The translations under genes and the position numbers were made by a program. This document shows positions 23,900 to 31,341 of a stretch of 34,654 bases of DNA, in pieces; position 1 is the first letter of the stretch; every line of letters starts with the position of its first letter. Source of the stretch: Bacteroidales bacterium UBA755 (GTDB lineage: Bacteria > Bacteroidota > Bacteroidia > Bacteroidales > UBA932); contig DBKH01000006.1 in assembly GCA_002297815.1 (NCBI GenBank), positions 1-34,654 on the forward strand, given 5' to 3'. Under the pieces are notes generated by a model. It ran no database searches. It worked only from the letters and a program-made list of their open reading frames with translations, and had not been told where the DNA came from.

Positions 23900-25633
23900 A
23901 TGGGAAAAGAGCGCAAATGGATTTTGAAGGAGCCGGCTGATCCGGAGAAGGTGGGAAGGCTTTCCGCTGAACTGGGCATTGACCGGGTTCTCGCTGACCT
24001 TCTTGTCAAGAGGGGAGTCGAGACTTTCGAGCAGGCGCGCTCGTTCTTCCGTCCGAGCCTTAACGACCTGCACAATCCGTTCCTGATGAAGGACATGGAT
24101 GTGGCCGTGGAAAGAGTCCGCAAGGCCATCACGAGCGAGGAGAAGATTCTGGTCTATGGAGACTACGATGTGGACGGCACGACCGCCGTCTCGTTGGTAT
24201 ATTCATTCCTAAGAAGATATTCCTCCAAGGTGGATTTCTACATTCCTGACCGCTACGATGAAGGTTATGGCGTGTCCTACAAAGGCATCGACTGGGCCGG
24301 GGACAATGGTTTCGGGCTCATTATCACCTTGGACTGCGGCATCAAGGCCAATGAGAAGGTTGAATATGCTACTGCGAAAGGAATTGACGTCATCATTTGC
24401 GACCACCATCTTCCTGAGGACACGCTTCCACCGGCTGTGGCCGTACTTGACCCTAAGCGTGAGGACGACACCTATCCGTTCGATGACCTAAGCGGCTGCG
24501 GAGTGGGCTTCAAGCTTGTGCAGGCATATTCCCAGAAGTATGGCATTCCGTTCGAGACTTTGATTCCACTGTTGGATCTGCTGGTTGTCAGCATCGCTGC
24601 GGATCTCGTGACGATGGTGGGGGAGAACAGGGTTCTGGCCCACTTCGGTCTCAAGCAGCTGAATGAGAATCCCCGCAAGGGTCTTCACGCTATGGCGACG
24701 CTCTCGAAACTGGAACTCGGTCATCTGACGATTGACGACATCGTGTTCAAGATCGGTCCGAGGATCAACGCTGCCGGAAGAATGGAGACTGGTCGTCTGG
24801 CCGTGGAACTCCTTACAGCTTCTGATGACCACACCGCCACCATGATCGGTGAGAAGATTAACGACAACAACAACGACCGCAAGAGCATCGACCGAGAGAT
24901 TACTCAGGAGGCCCTTGAGATGGTCCAGAACGGTTCCGCTCTGTCAACTGACGCGGCGACAATCGTTTACAATCCGACGTGGAACAAGGGTGTTGTTGGA
25001 ATTGTGGCTTCGCGCCTTGTCGAGGCGTTCTACAAGCCTACTATCGTGCTGACAAAGTCGAACGGATTCATCACCGGATCCGCCAGAAGTGTTGCTGGTT
25101 TCGACCTGTATGAGGCCATAGAGAACTGTGCCGATCTTCTTGAGAACTTCGGCGGGCACGTCTATGCCGCTGGCCTGACGCTAAAGGAGGGCAATTTGGA
25201 GGAGTTTGTGAGCAGGATTGACAAGTTCATCTCCGAAAAGATCACTGAGGAGATGCTCACCCCGATGACCGACATCGACGCCAAGTTGGAGTTCAGCCAG
25301 ATCACTCCGAAATTTTTCCGTCTCCTGAAGCAGTTCCAGCCTTTCGGCCCAGGCAACACCAACCCGGTCTTCCTGACCGAGAATGTCTCCGACGGCGGCA
25401 ATGGCCGCAAGGTGGGAGCAGGCGGTGTCCACATGAAACTGGATCTCATCGATGAGAAGCAGCCTTTCCACCAAATCCCCGCCATCGCCTTCAACATGGC
25501 CGAATTCTACGACTACATCAAGGCCGGCAACCCCTTCGACATCTGCTACTCCATCGTCGAGAACTACTACCGCGGCAACACCACCCTCCAGCTCCGCATC
25601 AAAGACATCAAGGAGCGCGATGAGTTCATTTAG
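23900..25633 (+). CDS. recJ: single-strand-specific DNA exonuclease RecJ
   Basis: RecJ is a 5'-3' exonuclease acting in recombination and mismatch repair. The 577-residue protein has the DHH phosphoesterase motifs: VYGDYDVDG (85-93) with the metal-binding aspartates, LDCGI (144-148), CDHHLPED (167-174) and INAAGRM around residue 293. The DHHA1 domain follows, with GSARSVAGFDLYEAIENCADLLENFGGHVYAAGL and the Gly-Gly-His motif. The C-terminal OB domain includes FQPFGPGNTNPVF. The ATG at 23900 is chosen over a TTG at 23891 that lies inside the -7 box. It is a single gene, divergent from lysS and converging on the restriction-modification operon. Confidence 0.95.
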   Translation: MGKERKWILKEPADPEKVGRLSAELGIDRVLADLLVKRGVETFEQARSFFRPSLNDLHNPFLMKDMDVAVERVRKAITSEEKILVYGDYDVDGTTAVSLVYSFLRRYSSKVDFYIPDRYDEGYGVSYKGIDWAGDNGFGLIITLDCGIKANEKVEYATAKGIDVIICDHHLPEDTLPPAVAVLDPKREDDTYPFDDLSGCGVGFKLVQAYSQKYGIPFETLIPLLDLLVVSIAADLVTMVGENRVLAHFGLKQLNENPRKGLHAMATLSKLELGHLTIDDIVFKIGPRINAAGRMETGRLAVELLTASDDHTATMIGEKINDNNNDRKSIDREITQEALEMVQNGSALSTDAATIVYNPTWNKGVVGIVASRLVEAFYKPTIVLTKSNGFITGSARSVAGFDLYEAIENCADLLENFGGHVYAAGLTLKEGNLEEFVSRIDKFISEKITEEMLTPMTDIDAKLEFSQITPKFFRLLKQFQPFGPGNTNPVFLTENVSDGGNGRKVGAGGVHMKLDLIDEKQPFHQIPAIAFNMAEFYDYIKAGNPFDICYSIVENYYRGNTTLQLRIKDIKERDEFI

Positions 25634-25765
25634 GAGTATTTTCGGCTTTCCATAGAAGTTGAGAATTAATGTTGTTAGTACCAAGTGGCGGTATTGGATT
25701 ATTTGTCTTTTGCTTAAAAAACTCAAAAGAAAGGACGCTGATCTTGGCAAGTAATTCAAATATCA

Positions 25766-27316
25766 TTAAAATAATGTTGGTTCGTAGGCGTAACTCTTTG
25801 GTAGCAGCAGTGATGATAGGGTGGGAACTGCAAGGTTGAGCAGTTCTTGGGGCTCCAATTTATGTAACCCCCCTCCATATTCACGACCATTGATTGCAAA
25901 TTGTTCGCTAGTCACTTCATTGAGCGCATTCCAAACATCTTTGAGTGTTTTTGCGTCTGCCAAACATCTAGAATAGTTCTCTTTGGGGTAAAGAAGCAAA
26001 TATACATTAGTCGTTATTGCCTCAGTCTTATTAAGAATAAAGCGAAACATCTTTTTTGAAGAGTCACCACGCCCCATATAGGGTATAATAAAAGGTGCTG
26101 GCTTTCTGTCTTCGCAGTGATACCATAATGGACGATGACTGCATATATATCCCTTGTTTACCCCCCGCTTTTGCCCTTCTTGTATATATTCCCAGACACT
26201 TGGATATTTTTCTTGCAACAGTTCTTCCGATAAATTGCATGAGAACAAATATTGTTTTTGTGGTAATGCAATGTTCCCTTCCTTGTCAGATGTGATAATG
26301 TCTTCTTTCAGAAACCTTGGACTCGGAAGCAGAGGCTTGAGAAACTTTGAAGGTATATGATACTTTTCTATGATGTCTGTATCAACGATAAAGAAATCGT
26401 TGCCTCCTGTCGCTACTCCACGTTTAACAGTGAAAAAGTTTCCTATCTTGCATTCATCACTATTAGAGCTTAGCATAACATCTTCATCAAACAGAGGTGA
26501 CCATTTGCCTGATACATTCAACTCACTTCTGTTTATCATCTTTGTCTTTGAAGGATTGTCCACATCTTTCCCACACGAGAATTCTATCTTGCTTTCAGTC
26601 GGTTTGCATTTTCTGAAATATACAACGGTAGAGCTGACAAGCGCATCTTCAAACTGCACATCATCAGCCTTAAACTTGTGAATACACACAAGGTCCACAC
26701 ATTCAAGTAAATATTGTTTTACTGCCTTCCCGTAATTCACATCCAAGAATTCCGATGGTATAAGCCAACAAGACAAAGCTCCTTCAGTCAACCATTTTTC
26801 CGAGAGAATCAGAAAATAACAATACAGACCAGCCAATCCAGAAATCTTGATTCCAGAATTCTGCATGACTTTTTTTTGTAAATCTCTTTTAGTCTCTGTG
26901 TCTAGGTGATGATGTCTTACATACGGAGGATTGGCTACAAGCAAGTCGAAACTTTCGCCATTGGTTTCTTCTTTCAAGAAATCTACGTTTCTTATCTCCA
27001 AGTCCTCTTTTGCCCAAAGTTCTTTCGCTGGAGTACAATAATGTGTGTCAACCTCGAATCCAAGCGCATGACCAGCCTTATCTTCATACACATTGCGAAA
27101 TGCTGCATAGAATGCACCTAATCCGATTGATGGTTCTATGAAAGTAACATTTTTTTTATGACAGAGAGATTTCGCTTTATTCATGATACTGCACGCCAAG
27201 GGGTATGGAGTGGCAAATTGCCCCTTCATATTGCGTTCCTTTGATGTTTTTTGCGAATCCAATGATTTCTGCAATCTATCACGCTCGCTATTGTAATATG
27301 CTATATTGAAACTCAT
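25766..27316 (-). CDS. Eco57I-class adenine-specific DNA methyltransferase, XamI-like system
   Basis: The 516-residue N6-adenine DNA methyltransferase protects sites recognised by its partner endonuclease. Visible motifs are GQFATP (32-37, motif X), EPSIGLGAFY (61-70, AdoMet motif I), GFEVD (86-90) and FDLLVANPPYVRHHH with the catalytic NPPY (129-132). The C-terminal half (about 280-516) resembles the TaqI-type target-recognition domain (KRGVATGGNDFF, YMGRGD). The start codon overlaps the stop of the endonuclease gene as ATGA, so translation is coupled. Base composition is AT-rich (sampled lines about 40-43% GC against about 60% in lysS), suggesting acquisition. The last 132 bases before recJ contain no gene. 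Confidence 0.9.
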   Translation of the reverse strand: MSFNIAYYNSERDRLQKSLDSQKTSKERNMKGQFATPYPLACSIMNKAKSLCHKKNVTFIEPSIGLGAFYAAFRNVYEDKAGHALGFEVDTHYCTPAKELWAKEDLEIRNVDFLKEETNGESFDLLVANPPYVRHHHLDTETKRDLQKKVMQNSGIKISGLAGLYCYFLILSEKWLTEGALSCWLIPSEFLDVNYGKAVKQYLLECVDLVCIHKFKADDVQFEDALVSSTVVYFRKCKPTESKIEFSCGKDVDNPSKTKMINRSELNVSGKWSPLFDEDVMLSSNSDECKIGNFFTVKRGVATGGNDFFIVDTDIIEKYHIPSKFLKPLLPSPRFLKEDIITSDKEGNIALPQKQYLFSCNLSEELLQEKYPSVWEYIQEGQKRGVNKGYICSHRPLWYHCEDRKPAPFIIPYMGRGDSSKKMFRFILNKTEAITTNVYLLLYPKENYSRCLADAKTLKDVWNALNEVTSEQFAINGREYGGGLHKLEPQELLNLAVPTLSSLLLPKSYAYEPTLF

Positions 27317-28281
27317 ACTCCTGCCTTTTTGAAATCCGATACTCTATGTTCCCATACCCAATCTATGCCCTCAGCAGCTTCGTATCCCAAATAACCACTG
27401 TCGAAATAGCCACATAAGAAAAGTACGAAATCTATATGATTACCATATGTTGACTTTAGTTGCTCTATCTTTTGGGCTTCTTCTTTTCTACGTTTATTAG
27501 TGTTTGTGAAATCTCCAGCAGACTTGCACTCCACAAGAAGTGGTAATGTGTCTTCGGTGCACCTCTTTCGCTTGATGACAACATCGATAGGCATATTTAC
27601 TCCAAGGCGACTCATCTTGACAGGTACGTTGAGATGATATGTAAACGTGCCTTGTTGCATTTCAGAGAAAGAGGTTACATCTTTTGACTCTACAAATGTG
27701 TAACCTTCAGAAATGAGAAAATCTCTGATAACTTTCAATTGCCTCTTCTCTTGTTCATTGCGGATTATCGGGTCAGACAAAGTTCCGCATAATCTATCGG
27801 CAACAATACATTCCGCAATTTTAAGCTCTTCCTCGGTAGGAGTGTTGCCTTTCTGAATCCAAGCGAACAATTCAACATCAAGTAGTTTGTTCAATACATG
27901 GACAATCCGATTTAAACTTTCTTCCTTTTCTCCCTCTGTTATTCTTTGCGGAAAACGTCCCTCTTCTATATTCTTGACAAAAGAAGGCTTTACACCTGAA
28001 AAACCGATAAGTCTGTCACGTGCAATAGGTGGTGTTGTTGCCATTCGCAATATTGTGATGAGCGCAGGATGCTCATTTAGATGTGTTGTAGTAAAATGGA
28101 AGTTATCAGTTTGGCTGATTGCCAAGCCAGCCTGCTCCATTGCACGCTTGCGCTCTCTTGTGTAAGTTGTTGGGGCGAAATTCAGAAACCAATCGTTGTA
28201 GAGTGAAACCGATAGAATGGTGTCCTCCTTCCATTGTTCTGTATTTCTCCTATTAATTATAGTATTTGACTTTTGCGCCAT
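27313..28281 (-). CDS. XamI-like type II restriction endonuclease
   Basis: The 322-residue protein resembles the XamI restriction endonuclease family, whose founding member cuts GTCGAC. Near the C-terminus is a PD-(D/E)xK nuclease core: MPIDVVIKRKR with Asp233 followed by LPLLVECKSAG with Glu251 and Lys253. The N-terminal part is mainly helical with a conserved LSVSLYNDWFLNFAP stretch; ATTPPIARDRLIGFSG (81-96) is another block I associate with the family. The gene overlaps the methyltransferase start by 4 bases and follows the NADAR gene by 36 bases. No promoter is visible directly upstream, so it is probably read from the NADAR promoter. Family assignment is from memory and moderately sure; the nuclease core is clear. 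Confidence 0.82.
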   Translation of the reverse strand: MAQKSNTIINRRNTEQWKEDTILSVSLYNDWFLNFAPTTYTRERKRAMEQAGLAISQTDNFHFTTTHLNEHPALITILRMATTPPIARDRLIGFSGVKPSFVKNIEEGRFPQRITEGEKEESLNRIVHVLNKLLDVELFAWIQKGNTPTEEELKIAECIVADRLCGTLSDPIIRNEQEKRQLKVIRDFLISEGYTFVESKDVTSFSEMQQGTFTYHLNVPVKMSRLGVNMPIDVVIKRKRCTEDTLPLLVECKSAGDFTNTNKRRKEEAQKIEQLKSTYGNHIDFVLFLCGYFDSGYLGYEAAEGIDWVWEHRVSDFKKAGV

Positions 28282-28317
28282 TTCGTTTATTATCTGGTTT
28301 CGGGAATATTTCCAATT

Positions 28318-28878
28318 CTAATCTTGTATTCCAAAGTTCCTCAGCCTGTCACGAACTTCCATAAGAGCAAAGCCAAGAAGATTTTCTCCATTCCAGAGTG
28401 AGGGATTCGTCTCTTCTGGAGCAAATTCATCAAATCCGATTCCCCATATTGTGTCTTTGGGACTTGCTTCAACTATGATCTTATCGCCAGTGTTTAACAT
28501 AAAATGCCGCAAGTCGTCATTTTGTGAGAATTTGGCGAGATTGCTTTCAACGACAATCTGAAAACGTTTCTCGATCCACACATCGTCATTGTAATTCTTA
28601 ACCAGGCGCCCCAGCCTCTTGATAGTCATTTGGTCAGTCTCGGCAAGAATCTGTGTCATCACTTCTTTATCTCCAAAAATATTGGCTTTCTGCGCCATCA
28701 TATATTGCTCAGCGCAATTATATTCTTGCCCATCTACTGTGAAAAGGCAAGGATACCATTGGCTGAAGCAAGATTTGCTAACGCCATTCTTTCCCTTTTG
28801 GTGTCCCCAAAAGAACACGAAGTCGTCTTTTGTGAACGAATAGTTCTTCTTGATTAAAAGTTCTTTACTGTATTTCAT
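28318..28878 (-). CDS. NADAR-domain (YbiA-like) protein
   Basis: The 186-residue protein belongs to the NADAR/YbiA superfamily, N-glycosidases that act on ADP-ribose-type substrates. Different members are linked to riboflavin-pathway intermediate hydrolysis or to removal of ADP-ribose from guanine in DNA. Conserved blocks are FSQWYPCLFTVDGQEYNCAE (38-57), EQYMMAQKA (57-65), IKRLGRLVKNY (86-96), NLAKFSQN (113-120) and VEASPKDTIWGIGFD (136-150), ending in GENLLGFALMEVRDRL. The ATG at 28878 is chosen over a TTG at 28890. A TATATTTG -7 box ends 9 bases upstream. No DarT-like toxin is adjacent. Sitting first in the XamI-like operon, it may have a role in DNA modification or defence, which is inference. 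Confidence 0.88.
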   Translation of the reverse strand: MKYSKELLIKKNYSFTKDDFVFFWGHQKGKNGVSKSCFSQWYPCLFTVDGQEYNCAEQYMMAQKANIFGDKEVMTQILAETDQMTIKRLGRLVKNYNDDVWIEKRFQIVVESNLAKFSQNDDLRHFMLNTGDKIIVEASPKDTIWGIGFDEFAPEETNPSLWNGENLLGFALMEVRDRLRNFGIQD

Positions 28879-28887
28879 GTCGTGTGT

Positions 28888-28895
28888 CAAATATA
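28888..28895 (-). promoter_or_regulatory. -7 box of the NADAR/restriction-modification operon
   Basis: On the minus strand the bases read TATATTTG, a perfect TAnnTTTG, only 9 bases before the NADAR ATG. It lies in the 31-base gap after the AAA-ATPase gene. Transcription would begin a few bases before the start codon. No -33 element is recognised. Confidence 0.55.
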
Positions 28896-28909
28896 TGTTG
28901 ATGCGAACC

Positions 28910-30499
28910 TTACGCTTGAGCGACCTCGACTTTCCAGCCCTCGATGGTGCGAGTTTCGGTTGAGATATTCACTCCGACTTTCAGCAGGCGCATTTTGTTT
29001 GCGGCATTGGTTGTGTCAAACTTGTAAGGAATAAGGTACCCTTTGTCGTCAATCTGCTTCAAGGCGACTTCCGCGGAGCTGTCCACCTTGAACTCAAAGA
29101 CATAGACGCAGTCCTGCGTGCGGCAGACCGCGTCTGCCCGACCGATGGCGGATTTCACCTCGCTTTGAATATAATAGCCGAGCAGGGAGAAAACGAGATA
29201 GATAATTGTCTGGAAATGCTTCTCGGTCTTGTTCTCCAAGTCATAAGGAATTCCTGCCATGAATGACTGCATCCGCTGTAGGGCGTCGTTGATGTCATTT
29301 CTGTTCAGAGCGGCACTGAATTTCGCCACGAACATATTCCCGGACATCCGTTTGCTGTTGTAGCGGGCGAGAAGGCATTCTGTAAACCCTATCTTGACCT
29401 CTTCGTTAGGGTAGCCGAGGGTGTATAGTTTTGTCCTTTGGTCGTAACCTTTTATGGTCAGGTAGCCGGCCTGGTAGAGCATCGGCAGCGTGTCATCGCA
29501 GAGTTCGGGCGAGATGTCGAAAGCCGATTCCGGGATGTCGGTCATGCTGTCCAACTCCATCTCATCTATCGGATTCCTATCCATTCTCTCGATGAGGAAT
29601 GTCGGAGTTCCGCTCTCGAACCAATAACTTCCAAAGCGCTGCGTGTCAAGAGCTTTTATCAAACTATAAGGATTATAAATATCCTCGGACTCATCGCAGA
29701 AGTGGTAGCCGTCATAGTTTTCCTTCAGTTTTTCGAGAGCCTCCCCGTAAGAGATTCCGAGCCCGGAGGCTAGGTCTGTGACAGAATCCTTCATCTGAGT
29801 CTCGATTTCAGTCTGTGAGATGCCGCAGACAGCTGAATATTTCGGCAGCATCGAGATGTTCATCAGATTGTTGAGTTCACTGAATATGCTCAGCTGCGCG
29901 AACTTGGTGATTCCGGTGATGAACACAAACCTGAGGTACGGATCCAAGCTTTTTATCGGGCTGTAGAAATTCCGCATTATCTGACGCATCGGTGCAAGCC
30001 TTGCCGGATCGTTCATCACGTCTAGCAGTGGGGAGTCATATTCATCAATGATTATAACGGCTTTCTCACCGGTCTGCTCGACAGACCTTTGCACAACCCC
30101 TTCAAGCCTTTGGTTGATGTTGACATCCTTTTCTCCACGGCCATATATCTTCTCATACACAAATAGTTTCTTGTCCAGTTCTTCCAACAACTCAGACTCG
30201 CTCCTATGCTTAGCCGTTGACATGTCAAATTGGAACACCGGATGCTTTCTCCAATCCTTCTCCAGTTCTCCCGCCTTGAGTCCATTGAACAACTCTTTTT
30301 CACCAGCAAAGTAACTATGGAATGTGGTGGAAAGCAATGACTTTCCGAATCGACGCGGCCTGCTGAGGAACACATACTTGTATGCGTTCACGATTTCATA
30401 GACATAGCCCGTCTTGTCGATGTAATGATAACCTCCCTCAATGATCTCACTGAAAGTCTGCACCCCGATCGGGTATCTCTTAATCCTTTTCTCCTCCAT
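28910..30499 (-). CDS. AAA-ATPase / PD-(D/E)XK nuclease family protein (DUF1703)
   Basis: The 529-residue protein belongs to a large family, abundant in Bacteroidales, that joins an AAA-ATPase-like domain to a C-terminal PD-(D/E)xK nuclease-like domain. The start MEEKRIKRYPIGVQTFSEII and YIDKTGYVYEI (26-36) are typical. Walker A is RPRRFGKSLL (47-56) and Walker B is VIIIDEYDSP (148-157). The C-terminal nuclease core is IGRADAV with Asp456 and VFEFK with Glu469 and Lys471, so all catalytic residues appear intact. The physiological role of the family is unknown; mobile-element or defence functions have been suggested. The internal ATG at 30499 fits the family better than the open-frame start at 30529. 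It lies 31 bases upstream of the NADAR gene on the same strand. Confidence 0.88.
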   Translation of the reverse strand: MEEKRIKRYPIGVQTFSEIIEGGYHYIDKTGYVYEIVNAYKYVFLSRPRRFGKSLLSTTFHSYFAGEKELFNGLKAGELEKDWRKHPVFQFDMSTAKHRSESELLEELDKKLFVYEKIYGRGEKDVNINQRLEGVVQRSVEQTGEKAVIIIDEYDSPLLDVMNDPARLAPMRQIMRNFYSPIKSLDPYLRFVFITGITKFAQLSIFSELNNLMNISMLPKYSAVCGISQTEIETQMKDSVTDLASGLGISYGEALEKLKENYDGYHFCDESEDIYNPYSLIKALDTQRFGSYWFESGTPTFLIERMDRNPIDEMELDSMTDIPESAFDISPELCDDTLPMLYQAGYLTIKGYDQRTKLYTLGYPNEEVKIGFTECLLARYNSKRMSGNMFVAKFSAALNRNDINDALQRMQSFMAGIPYDLENKTEKHFQTIIYLVFSLLGYYIQSEVKSAIGRADAVCRTQDCVYVFEFKVDSSAEVALKQIDDKGYLIPYKFDTTNAANKMRLLKVGVNISTETRTIEGWKVEVAQA

Positions 30500-30526
30500 A
30501 GCCGTAAAGAATATGATTTTCAATTC

Positions 30527-30534
30527 CAAATATA
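30527..30534 (-). promoter_or_regulatory. -7 box of the AAA-ATPase/nuclease gene
   Basis: On the minus strand the bases read TATATTTG, a perfect TAnnTTTG, 27 bases before the ATG at 30499. The -33 element is not clear. Confidence 0.5.
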
Positions 30535-30696
30535 GTGAATATTTCCCAAACGGCAGAGGTTGGGTTCGTTTCGTGTTAATAGTTCTCTTTCAGCGTAGGA
30601 TGTGTTTCACAACTTTTTTAGCCGTGGCGGATAATTGATTGAATATCACCGAAATAATGATTTGCCTTTAGCCGATATTAACTAAAGATGAATATC

Positions 30697-31275
30697 TTAT
30701 TGCTTGACATTCAAGATGTTGCGATCCACGACCTCTTTGATTTGGGTGGCGATTTGGGCGAAAGTCAGGCCATCGATGTCGATTATGTGGTGCGCGGTGG
30801 CAAGGTACTGGGGAGAGCGGGTACGCATCAGGGATTCGATGCGTTGGCGGAGGCCGTCTTTTTCGTTTGGTATTTCCGTGCTGGGCGGCAGGGCGGAACT
30901 GAGCATCGGGCGCCCTTCGGAGTGGCCTTCTAGGTTGGAGAGGAGGGTGCCAGTGGTGGCGCGGAGATAAAAACAATCGGTGTGCCAGCGGATCAGCTGA
31001 CGGCAGGACTCGGAAGTCACGGTGCCACCACCGAGGGAAAGGATGGCGCGGGGACGGGCGTGATCACTGAATATCTCCTCTAGGGCCTCACGCTCCATCT
31101 GGCGGAAAGCCGCTTCACCATATTCATTGAATATTTCGGGAATTTCCTTGCTCTGCTTTTCTTCAATGTAGGTGTCAAGGTCGATCAGGCGGCATTCGGG
31201 GAGCAGCGTCGCAAGGATTCTCCCGACACTGCTCTTGCCGCAGCCCATAAAGCCTATTAGGGATATGTCTTTCAT
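30697..31275 (-). CDS. aroK: shikimate kinase
   Basis: AroK phosphorylates shikimate with ATP, the fifth step of chorismate synthesis. The 192-residue protein has the P-loop GFMGCGKSSVG (8-18), the shikimate-binding DLDTYIEE with conserved Asp residues, ILSLGGGT and the lid-region EGRPML. The open frame starts at 31323, but the ATG at 31275 (MKDISLIGF) is the family start and lies in GAATATG on the minus strand. It follows the topoisomerase gene by 66 bases. A 6-bp inverted repeat (CTTTAG / CTAAAG, 30666-30687) lies just beyond its stop codon but is too weak to call a terminator. The shikimate dehydrogenase gene of the same pathway lies 12.5 kb away. Confidence 0.94.
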   Translation of the reverse strand: MKDISLIGFMGCGKSSVGRILATLLPECRLIDLDTYIEEKQSKEIPEIFNEYGEAAFRQMEREALEEIFSDHARPRAILSLGGGTVTSESCRQLIRWHTDCFYLRATTGTLLSNLEGHSEGRPMLSSALPPSTEIPNEKDGLRQRIESLMRTRSPQYLATAHHIIDIDGLTFAQIATQIKEVVDRNILNVKQ

Positions 31276-31341
31276 ATTCTCCTTGCTGCGTATGTCTCTC
31301 GTAGCCACGAAAGCTCTGATCAATTTTGAATATGTCAGCGT

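Noticed and set aside
25669..25839. short plus-strand frame beginning MLLVPSGGIGLF after recJ
   Set aside because: It overlaps the end of the methyltransferase gene, has no promoter and no recognisable features. The 132-base gap also holds only a weak 6-bp inverted repeat (25707-25729).
28318..28878. NADAR gene as antitoxin of a DarT toxin-antitoxin pair
   Set aside because: No DarT-like ADP-ribosyltransferase is encoded on either side; neighbours are a restriction endonuclease and an AAA-ATPase/nuclease.
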